The notes under the pieces are model-generated. The model saw only the letters and a list, made by a program, of their open reading frames with translations, ran no database searches and had not been told where the DNA came from. Shown in pieces: positions 55,220-64,000 of a stretch of 64,000 nt of DNA (positions are counted from its first letter, which is position 1; each line of letters opens with the position of its first letter). A program made the translations under genes and the position numbers. Source of the stretch: Onthophagus taurus (taxonomy: Eukaryota; Arthropoda; Insecta; Coleoptera; Scarabaeidae); assembly GCF_036711975.1 (NCBI RefSeq), contig NC_091966.1, forward strand, positions 20,343,501 through 20,407,500, given 5' to 3'.

Positions 55220-57500
55220 TATCAAAAGTCCGCCCTCCAAATCATCCTAAAATTTCATCAATTTTGGAGGTGCCCAACAGGGTCAAATTCACCCCCAAAG
55301 TCCGCGCCGCGCTGTGTACCTATAGTGTCTAATAACACATTTTTTTTTCTCGGAAACCGTAATACCTTACGGTGTTTGGATGGTTGATTTCAATCGCTAA
55401 AGGCACCCTCTAAATCATCCTAAAATTTCGTCAATTTTGGAGGTGCCCAACGGGGTCAAATTCACCCCCAAAGTCCGCGCCGCGCTGTATACCTATAGTG
55501 TCTAATAGCACATTTTTTTTCTCGGAAACCGTAATACATTACGGTGTTTGGATGGTTGATATCAATCGCTAAAGGCATCCTCTAAATCATCCTAAAATTT
55601 CGTCAATTTTGGAGGTGCCCAACGGGGTCAAATTCACCCCCAAAGTCCGCGCCGCGCTGTATACCTATAGTGTCTAATAACACATTTTTTTTCTCGGAAA
55701 CCGTAATACATTACGGTGTTTGGATGGTTGATTTCAATCGCTAAAGGCATCCTCTAAATCATCCTAAAATTTCGTCAATTTTGGAGGTGCCCAACGGGGT
55801 CAAATTCACCCCCAAAGTCCGCGCCGCGCTGTATACCTATAGTGTCTAATAACACATTTTTTTTCTCGGAAACCGTAATACATTACGGTGTTTGGATGGT
55901 TGATATCAATTGCTAAAGGCATCCTCTAAATCATCCTAAAATTTCGTCAATTTTGGAGGTGCCCAACGGGGTCAAATTCACCCCCAAAGTCCGCGCCGCG
56001 CTGTATACCTATAGTGTCTAATAACACATTTTTTTTCTCGGAAACCGTAATACATTACGGTGTTTGGATGGTTGATTTCAATCGCTAAAGGCATCCTCTA
56101 AATCATCCTAAAATTTCGTCAATTTTGGAGGTGCCCAACGGGGTCAAATTCACCCCCAAAGTCCGCGCCGCGCTGTATACCTATAGTGTCTAATAACACA
56201 TTTTTTTTCTCGGAAACCGTAATACATTACGGTGTTTGGATGGTTGATTTCAATCGCTAAAGGCATCCTCTAAATCATCCTAAAATTTCGTCAATTTTGG
56301 AGGTGCCCAACGGGGTCAAATTCACCCCCAAAGTCCGCGCCGCGCTGTATACCTATAGTGTCTAATAACACATTTTTTTTCTCGGAAACCGTAATACATT
56401 ACGGTGTTTGGATGGTTGATTTCAATCGCTAAAGGCATCCTCTAAATCATCCTAAAATTTCGTCAATTTTGGAGGTGCCCAACGGGGTCAAATTCACCCC
56501 CAAAGTCCGCGCCGCGCTGTATACCTATAGTGTCTAATAACACATTTTTTTTCTCGGAAACCGTAATACATTACGGTGTTTGGATGGTTGATTTCAATCG
56601 CTAAAGGCATCCTCTAAATCATCCTAAAATTTCGTCAATTTTGGAGGTGCCCAACGGGGTCAAATTCACCCCCAAAGTCCGCGCCGCGCTGTATACCTAT
56701 AGTGTCTAATAACACATTTTTTTTCTCGGAAACCGTAATACATTACGGTGTTTGGATGGTTGATATCAATTGCTAAAGGCATCCTCTAAATCATCCTAAA
56801 ATTTCGTCAATTTTGGAGGTGCCCAACGGGGTCAAATTCACCCCCAAAGTCCGCGCCGCGCTGTATACCTATAGTGTCTAATAACACATTTTTTTTCTCG
56901 GAAACCGTAATACATTACGGTGTTTGGATGGTTGATTTCAATCGCTAAAGGCATCCTCTAAATCATCCTAAAATTTCGTCAATTTTGGAGGTGCCCAACG
57001 GGGTCAAATTCACCCCCAAAGTCCGCGCCGCGCTGTATACCTATAGTGTCTAATAACACATTTTTTTTCTCGGAAACCGTAATACCTTACGGTGTTTGGA
57101 TGGTTGATTTCAATCGCTAAAGGCATCCTCTAAATCATCCTAAAATTTCGTCAATTTTGGAGGTGCCCAACGGGGTCAAATTCACCCCCAAAGTCCGCGC
57201 CGCGCTGTGTACCTATAGTGTCTAATAACACATTTTTTTTCTCGGAAACCGTTATACCTTACGGTGTTTGGATGGTTGATTTCAATTGCTAAAGGCATCC
57301 TCTAAATCATCCTAAAATTTCATCAATTTTGAAGGTGCCCAACGGGGTCAAATTCACCCCTAAAGTCCCATCCGCGGTTTATAATACTGATTTTTTTTCT
57401 CGAAAACCGTTAAGGCTTACGGTGTTTTGAAAATTGATAAAAATACTTAGAAGTGTGTTCTATTATGTGGTAGAATTTCGTTTAATTCGAAGGTGCCCAT
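55220..57500. repeat. 172-bp tandem array, right arm (13 regular units, inverted)
   Basis: Same unit in reverse orientation: GGTGCCCAACGGGGTC recurs from 55271 to 57336. The spacing is 173 bp once and 172 bp thereafter, giving 13 units plus a diverged cap near 57494. The left arm has only 9, so the arrays have changed length independently although the units themselves stay nearly identical between arms. Confidence 0.9.
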
Positions 57501-58046
57501 CAGGGCGAAAACATCCCTTTTTCGGGGGTGAGGGTTGAAAAATTTTTTTTTTACCAAATGGGGGTGGTTAGCTGTTCTTGAGGGTAAGAGTGACCTGTGT
57601 GTGAAATTTGGTTACCCAAATCGTATTGGTTACGGAATTATTAATGTTTTAAGTTTATTGCTGGGATTTATGGATAACTTCACACCAGTGAAAAATTTAA
57701 GGGTTTATGACATAATAAAAAAAATTTAAAGAAATAATCTTTGTGAAGATTAACCCTGATCTAACCCCAGATTAAACCCTGTATAGCATTGATCTCGTGG
57801 TTCGATATTTCCAACAGTGATCTTAAACGATTTCTTATGATAACATTACACTGTTTGCCAAATTTAGTCTTTCTAAGACAAGCCATATTGAAAATATTTA
57901 TGAAAATGTTTGAAAATTTCTTAACATTGAAGGCCCATATCTTAGCCGTTTATGGGTTTAGATCAAAAATCTTTACACGAATCGTCATCAATTTCATTCT
58001 AGTATTTGTGATTAACATTATGCCACGACTTACAGAAATACCTGTA

Positions 58047-60975
58047 TATTTATTTCTATATTTTCTATTTTTATGCTAGTTTTTATAAATCGAATTAATG
58101 AACATGACTTTTTATGAGGAGTGTTTTAGATCGAAAAGTCAATTTTTCTTTCAGAATTTTATATAAAGCAATTTGAATACAAATACTTTCTTAAATCATA
58201 CTTTGGATTTGCAGTGACCTCATGGGATTATAAGATTTAATGAGACACAATCATCTTGAAAGGAAAGAGTACCGTACGATTGCAATAATTTGTAGTACTT
58301 ATTTAGCTGACATTTTTCAAAAGTCATTAAACCACATCGTGCGTCTAAGATTATCTACTTTACACAGACTACTAAGTATGTAAACATAGGAACGTGGAAG
58401 GATTATTAAGCAATAGGTTAATGGCATCTCTATCTTGATTGCGAAGAAGAGAATTGAAGAGGTTCGATTGCAATCTTAAATGCTTAGATTTACGTTTAAC
58501 GATTACAAGGAGTTTCATTATTGGTTAAAAATACAAAACATTTCACAACTTTCTCAACACACCGAGTAGAATGACCCCGGATTTGGAGGCACTGGAATTC
58601 TCCACCCGACGTCCTTGTCCGAACAAGATGAAAGTTAACGACTTTCACTGACCACCTCAGTAAAGAACACTGAAAAAATACTTACGAAAAAAAAAAGACA
58701 TCATGCACTTTCACCCTCTATTTTAAAATGTCTTTCGTAATACATTTTACACTGTATCTTCTTTTGGACTTTGTACATAAATGGATTATTACGAAAATTA
58801 AAATAGATAGTTGGGTAATAGTAAGTGGAATGAACATTCTTGTAAATTCTTCCAGTGAACTGGAAGTTTATGGTCTATCGTTGTGTAACTCCTGATCTGC
58901 AATACCCGCAGTGTATACGTAGTAAATACTATCGTTACCTAACACGTTAATTACCATTGTAATAGAAAATTAACGATCTTTTCGTTTTAAACATTACGAA
59001 GCCATGCGGAAGAGTTTTATATGGTTTCTCCTCAAAACACCCCGCAATAAAAACAACACCTGTAATCGCCTGCGCAAACTCGATTTCGGTCTTAACCGTG
59101 AAGAGTGAACTTTATGAGTAGAGTCATAAAACCACCTTTATAATGCCGCTAAAGGTTTACCGTAAGCCATCGTTATCACTAAAATTGGGCGGTTCAAACA
59201 ATTTTACGAACACTCAAATTCCTTATTAGCCAATATAAAGAGAAATTCCTTTTATATTGCAGGGGAAGAGAAGAACACCGAACCTGAAATAGATTTTTAT
59301 TATGGCTGCGACAAAAATTTTGTAATAAAACGTTGATTTTATAAAATCGTAAAACTAATTTATATGTTCCGGTAAAAACGTCTCGATAAGAACTCGTAGT
59401 AGTAACAATTAACGGCGAGGAAAGGAAACAGATAAAACCATATCAATGACTTCTACTGAGTAGATATTAAGTAACGTTCGAGGATGCTTGCTCATTAACG
59501 CGTGAATAAAACATCTATTTATAGAAAAGGTCAGTTCTATTTAAGCGCAGACAACGAGTATGGCGTTGTCTTTGACACAAAACCAAAAAGTAACTTTTTA
59601 TAAAAAAAAATTTAATGAAATTTTTTTATTACCATCTTAGAATAGATATAGAAACGTGATATTTATTTTTGAAATGTGATAGTTTATTTCGTTCATTCAT
59701 TAATAATGATCAAAAAAAAGATGTTTTTCGGTTTTTTTTAATAATCATCATAAAATGTTATTTTTTGTTATAAAATTTTATGGCTACTTTAATCGTATAA
59801 TATAATATTATTTTGCAATAGTGAGTGATCGTTAAAGTAGAAATAACAGTAAATATTCATTAAAAACGGAAGTTCTTAGAGAAGTTATGAAGATTATTTT
59901 AAGAGCGTTTATATACAAAAAAAATTTATTACACATTTAATAAATTTTTAACCGTAGAACTATAAAATTTAATAACTACAATTCAATTTGGGAGATTTTT
60001 TTAAAGGATAAAATTTATGTTCTCCAATTCAATTCTGGGATTATAATGAAATACCCACTATCAACGATTATTTAAGTCTATTAAGTAAGTAACCGATAGT
60101 TGATGTTTAACAGTTAACCTCAGCTGAGAATTTATCTTGCAGCTTTCTACTTGATATGCAAAAAACGAAAAGTTAGAAATTCTACGAGTACGGATAATAT
60201 GTAAAGTCAATCAACAGGATATCGAAGCTTTTTATTATATAAACATGCAGTCTAAATAAAGGTTAACATGTTGTCTATGGCTTTATAATGAAAAATATTC
60301 AGATATAAATTTTTAATCAAATCAAGGAACCGACAGTGCTAGCATATTTCAACAACTGAAATAAATTAATCAAATATTAAATAAGTATCTTATTAAATAT
60401 TCAAATACCTATAAAGTAGTAATGAAATTGTATAAGCGCAATTAGTACTAAACTCAAAAGTTATAGCCGTTTATTCAAATTACTGCGGTTTTTTGTAATA
60501 TTTCCAAACCATAATCCATAACTTAACAAACGTAGCTATAACAAATTTCTGATCCAAACAAAAAACTCTCAACCTCAAAATGGACGATTTTGTTAGATAT
60601 CCATGCTACAATTAATATTAACTATGATTATTTTCTTGATATAAAGTAAAAATTCCCAAAACCTCAAAATCTAAAGCTGATGAGAAAAGTGTTATGGATA
60701 AGAATTATTCACAATAAATCAAATTGTCTTGTCTGATCAGATAGGTGCAAAACAAAAGTACTTACAATTTTGAAATGGTCATTTTTAGTTATTAATTAAT
60801 TATAAACAAAAATCTAAAACAAATCGAAACCCCGTTTGTATTAAAATGATGGTTTGAGAATTATATGTGGCCAATTTCGGGTACAAAGAAATAATTCCTA
60901 AAAACTCTAAAGAGTTTCGTAAGCAATTGCACTTAGTAATTCTGACTGATGTTGAAAAAGATAAAATAATTATAT
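58047..60975. other. No gene recognised
   Basis: 2.9 kb of AT-rich sequence on the upstream side of the GPCR. Apart from poly-A/T tracts no palindromic element, coding exon or tandem repeat was recognised. It could be part of a long 5' intron of the receptor. Confidence 0.4.
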
Positions 60976-60977
60976 AA

Positions 60978-61035
60978 GTACGAAGACTTTCGCGGCCGGT
61001 GATACTGCTACATACTTTTAGTTCTAGTTTTAGCA
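60978..61035. repeat. Fragment of the GGCCGGTGT / TAGTTCTAG module
   Basis: Contains ACTTTCGCGGCCGGTG and TTTTAGTTCTAGTTTTAG, which match the flank of the hairpin at 43576-43860 and the block at 62950-63105. It sits just outside the left end of the Tc1 element at 61055. Confidence 0.45.
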
Positions 61036-61054
61036 TAATAAAATGATTAAGCTA

Positions 61055-62533
61055 CACTTAACCGCAAAATTAACGCGCCACTTATATATTTCGATTTATT
61101 ATAATTAAAGTCAAAATTATCATACATTTTGAAAAACATATTAAGAATAGAATACATAAACACAGAATTATTTCGATAATAACAATAAGTTTGACTTAAA
61201 TGAATTGTAGGAAATAAACGAAAACTGAAAATAAAGAAAATCAAGTAAAATGATCATTATTGTTCTTTTGAACCGTATTTAGGTTATCAGTAACTAGTGT
61301 TACCACCTCTGGCTGTTACTCTAGCCTGACATCGTCGTGGCATACTTTCAATTAGAGATTTGATGGTTTCTTGAGGGATATCTTCCCATACGAGAATAAG
61401 ACTTCGTCGCAGCTTGTCTAAGCTGTTAGGTGGTGGATGCTGACTTCTAATCTTCCGTCCCATTATGTTCCAAAGATGCTCGATTGGGTTCAGGTCTGAA
61501 CTACAAGCTGGCCACTACAGGACTTGAATATTAACATAATTTAAATATTCAGTAACAATATGTACCGCATGTGGCCTCGCATTATCCTGCATAAGTATGA
61601 ACACATCGCCAATGTAAGGTGCAAAAGGTATCACAAAAGGTTCTAAAATGTCTGTTATGCATCGTTCAGAATTCAGACGTCCACCATCAACGATAAAAAG
61701 TTCTGTGCGAGCTGTTAAAGATATTCCACCCCATACATGTGGAATATCTTTCATTTGACCTTCTGTACACTCTTGGACGACGATCAGAACTTACAAGTTA
61801 AAACCGTGACTCATCAATGATGGGCTTCCCAATCCACGTGCCTTCTTGCAAAAGCCAATCTGTTTCTTCGGTGGTTTGCAGATAATCTGGGACCAGTAGC
61901 TGCTGTCCGAGGTCGTAAATTTTGAGTACGAAGTCTTTTTTTTATGGTATCTTGACTAATAGTAGTGCCACGAATCTCGCTTAGTTGTATTTGGAGGCTT
62001 CGTGCAGTAGTGAACCGTTCCCTAAGTACTCGAAGCATCAAAAATCGATCCTCCACCGCATTTGTAGCTCGTGACCTGCCTTGGCCACGTCGTCTAGCAT
62101 AATCTTTGGTCTCTACAAATCTCTGCAGAACTCTACCGACCGTTGTATGAGCCAAGGCAAACCTTCTACCAAGTTCGCGATTTGTTAGTCCTTCATTGGA
62201 CAAAGTTACAATTTGAACACATTCATCACGATTTAAATTTCGTCTAGCACGCTCCATTATGTATTGCACGAATGACAGTTATCTTATCAATTGGTAAAAC
62301 AATTAAAAAACAATGCCTACTTTTATTTTAGAAGTGAGGCTTATTTACTTAAAAAACAAGCCCCTCATGAAAAGCTGCTATGATTTCAAAATTATATAAA
62401 GACGGACAAATCCTATACAAAAGGCGTAATAATGAACAAATTATCATAACTGATATTAATGAATCGGAAATATATAATATTTCTCGAAATAAAACCAAAA
62501 GTCAGAGTGGTGCGTTAATTTTGCGGTTAAATG
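61055..62533 (-). mobile_element. Tc1-like transposon with intact terminal repeats
   Basis: The left end CACTTAACCGCAAAATTAAC pairs with right end GTTAATTTTGCGGTTAAATG, with TA on both sides. The repeats extend through GCGCCACT / AGTGGTGC for about 30 bp, with weaker similarity inward. Length is 1479 bp with a single - strand transposase gene, the classic Tc1 layout. Confidence 0.85.
61287..62257 (-). pseudogene. Tc1-like (DD34E) transposase, nearly complete
   Basis: Starts MERARRNLNRDE (62257). Helix-turn-helix: LSNEGLTNRELGRRFALAHT, VGRVLQRFVETKDYARRRG and GRSRATNAVEDRFLMLRVLR; then ISQDTIKKRLRTQNLRPRTA and NRLAFARRHVDW. A frameshift near 61815 precedes DESRF (first Asp), which is followed by a TAA stop. 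Frame returns with WGGISLTARTELFIVDGGRL and FILMQDNARPHAVHIVTEYL (second Asp). A TAG stands where Gln is usual before WPACSSDLNPIEHLWN (Glu), 34 residues after the second Asp. The C-terminus reaches GGNTSY and stop at 61287. All three catalytic residues survive; only the frameshifts and two stops inactivate it, so it is young compared with other copies here. Confidence 0.87.
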
Positions 62534-62949
62534 TATTAATTCTTTATTTCTTACATAATCTATACATATTTGAACTGTATGTTCCTTGCAAATGTACTTC
62601 GAATAAGTTGCTCATATTATAACTGTTTTTCTATTTATTTTTAATGACCGCTTTTTGTTTGTTGTTGGACGAATTTATCCACTTATATTTGCACCTTAGC
62701 TATCGCATTAGAAACTAAAGTCTCAATAACGATGACATAACGATGTATTATGCATATCTAAAACATTCTATACCAGTACCATCAGTATACCATAAAACCG
62801 AAAGGTTCAGGCGAGAAGCTCGTGAAACTCAAAATTTCAAAATTAAAGCAAAATCTGAAGTTGAAGAGAAATGTGTTATGTCTAAGAATTATTTATAATG
62901 AACCAGATAATATAGTCTATTACCAAGTAAAATCTAATCATCTCTTATA

Positions 62950-63105
62950 AGTACGAAAGCTTTCACGGCCGGTGTGAATAGAACTAAAATTAGAACTAAC
63001 ACTAGAAACTTTCGGGATTGCGATGCGTCTTTTAAGAAAAGGTTTGACGTTTCAGATGCCATATTGCAACCTTCTTCAGAAACTGGTTCGCCTTACCCAC
63101 ATAAT
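62950..63105. repeat. Copy of the CTAGAACTA / TTTCGGG module, single arm
   Basis: GCTTTCACGGCCGGTGTGAA, then AACTAACACTAGAAACTTTC, then GACGTTTCAGATGCCATA and CAACCTTCTTCAGAAACTGG, in the same order as 43576-43740 but without the inverted partner. It shows the module can exist as a half-copy. Confidence 0.5.
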
Positions 63106-64000
63106 TATAAACATGTAATAATTTGACTGCTCAGAATTAGTCGTACTCACATTCTTCGAAAAAACCTGTATACAACTCAGATTTACCCCTAATTTCTAAA
63201 TATAAGTTACACTATTGTTACTCCCATATTGTTACAGTAACCAAAACAGTTTGCATATAGTGTATTGGAGGAATATATTGTGCTCCCTCAAAAAAGAAGC
63301 AATTAAATAGTATTTTTACTCAATTATAATTAAAGGAAATATACAAAATAAATACATTTACAAAATGGTAAAATCAGAAAGTAAAATCTGATTCTCAACT
63401 GAATGACCACAAATACTCATCAATGAGACATGTGACAGATTTTAAATAATTTGTATCGTTAAACATAAAAACTGCTCATCATGAATCAAAATCAAAAAAC
63501 TGTAGTCATAACAAAAGCACTTAGTAGCAATAAAGCTGTATATAAACTGATTCCTCAACAACGGGCTTTCGCTGTCAAAATGCCAATTCTTGCGAGAGTG
63601 TACATTATATTTTCCGAACCTATTTCAATATTCATCAAAATTTTGATAAGATATCGTGAACAAGAAAAAATCAAGAGAGTCCGAAGACTTTGCGTAGATT
63701 TCCAACATAATCCCTACAAAATTCAAGTCATGTCAAGTTTCTCAAAGGTTCAGACTATCTACGTCGACGGCGTTGTTGTATTTAAGTATTGAAGTTGCAG
63801 ACATCGGCACTGCAATTGAAACATTCTAATGTGTGTACTATATCCAAAAGGTATTAAATAATACTTATTGAATTAAAGTGGTAACCGGTTGTTACAAACA
63901 GATTTGCGTTTACGTCGGCCGCGTTTTAAGAATGTAGTGCTTCGGCGGTAAGTAAGCAACGGTTTCTCTGTCATTCAACATAAAACTTCGTAACCGTTTT
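63106..64000. other. Right edge, no gene recognised
   Basis: A 103-codon open frame at 63481-63792 (+) starts MNQNQKTVVITKALSSNKAV and has a hydrophobic stretch (VYIIFSEPISIFIKILI), but no domain, splice partner or codon pattern is convincing. The last 120 bases are more GC-rich. Confidence 0.3.

Larger units (their letters stand above)
51156..58044. mobile_element. 6.9-kb foldback element with satellite-built arms and a gene cargo
   Basis: TA-flanked (51154-51155; 58045-58046). Starts CAGGTGTTTCTGTAAGTCGT and ends with the complement ACGACTTACAGAAATACCTG. Each arm runs from a terminal 320-bp block (GATGACGATTCGTGTAAA...), through a 57520-57700-type block, to a 172-bp tandem array that points toward the centre. 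The left arm is 51156-54000 and has a younger insertion (51478-52182). The right arm is 55220-58044. The 1.2-kb centre (54000-55220) holds a spliced SGNH-like gene and nothing that resembles a transposase. Subrepeat-built inverted repeats are foldback-like. The TA flanks and relationship to 49746-50908 instead suggest mobilisation in trans by a Tc1/mariner-type enzyme. Confidence 0.85.

Noticed and set aside
52350..57500. Regular 172-bp repeats read as a CRISPR-like array
   Set aside because: The whole unit is conserved with no variable spacers, the period is far too long, and the setting is a eukaryotic transposon.
52120..57729. Matching open frames beginning MKNFFFTKWGWLAVLEGKSD in both arms of the giant element, taken as a conserved gene pair
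   Set aside because: They lie in the inverted arms and are identical only because the arms are copies. They run into unrelated sequence at the end and show no domain.
47054..64000. TM1-TM3 exons of the Methuselah-like receptor
   Set aside because: I looked on the - strand for the usual Trp-rich TM3 block and donors of the right phase and found none. Candidate donors near 48411 and 48955 are not preceded by membrane-like coding sequence.
1..64000. tRNA, rRNA or other structured RNA genes
   Set aside because: No A-box/B-box pairs with a clover-leaf or rRNA-like blocks were noticed. The many hairpins all belong to palindromic transposons.

Overview
This window is AT-rich, intron-bearing animal DNA, almost certainly from an insect and possibly a beetle (weakly supported). 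The evidence is short canonical introns, a Methuselah-type receptor, and a dense load of Tc1/mariner, P-like, hAT-like and foldback transposons. There are no operons, Shine-Dalgarno sites, CRISPR arrays or prokaryotic genes. Two host genes are recognisable. MTO1, the mitochondrial tRNA wobble-uridine modification enzyme, is on the + strand at 17310-36264. It has 8 exons, 675 codons, all splice phases agree and no lesion was seen. The 3' part of a Methuselah-like class-B GPCR (TM4 to the C-terminal tail, 4 exons) is on the - strand at 37214-47053. The two genes are convergent, with 949 bp between their stop codons.

Layout. 1-6.6 kb is a nest of palindromic transposons inside one another (outer inverted repeats near 1000/6562, then 1038-4805, then three elements in series). 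6.86-10.58 kb is a decayed, intron-containing P-element/THAP9-type transposase gene. 10.79-12.53 kb is a foldback element with a perfect 9-bp target duplication and 145-bp subrepeats. 13.1-17.2 kb is a repeat field with hairpin modules and a repeated block that reaches the MTO1 promoter. MTO1 intron 5 (18779-24712) holds four transposons stacked inside each other. MTO1 intron 6 (25111-35826) holds a broken LINE, two abutting long-TIR mariner-type elements and a retroelement remnant. The GPCR introns and upstream region hold a TTAA-like-flanked transposon with 35-bp terminal repeats, a LINE split by a Tc1 element, and another Tc1 at 61-62.5 kb.

The most unusual object is a 6.9-kb TA-flanked foldback element (51156-58044). 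Each arm carries a 172-bp tandem array (9 units on the left, 13 on the right). The 1.2-kb centre holds a 4-exon, 188-codon gene that reads as an SGNH/GDSL-fold protein, with the catalytic His position occupied by Tyr. No transposase is visible in it. A related cargo-free element (49746-50908) lies 250 bp away.

A recurring theme is that at least a dozen transposons of different origin are long near-perfect palindromes. Most are flanked by TA and begin CAGGG or CAGG, and at least two still carry mariner-superfamily transposase fragments. Several insertions can be proven inside the window, because an uninterrupted paralogue or the opposite arm preserves the empty site.
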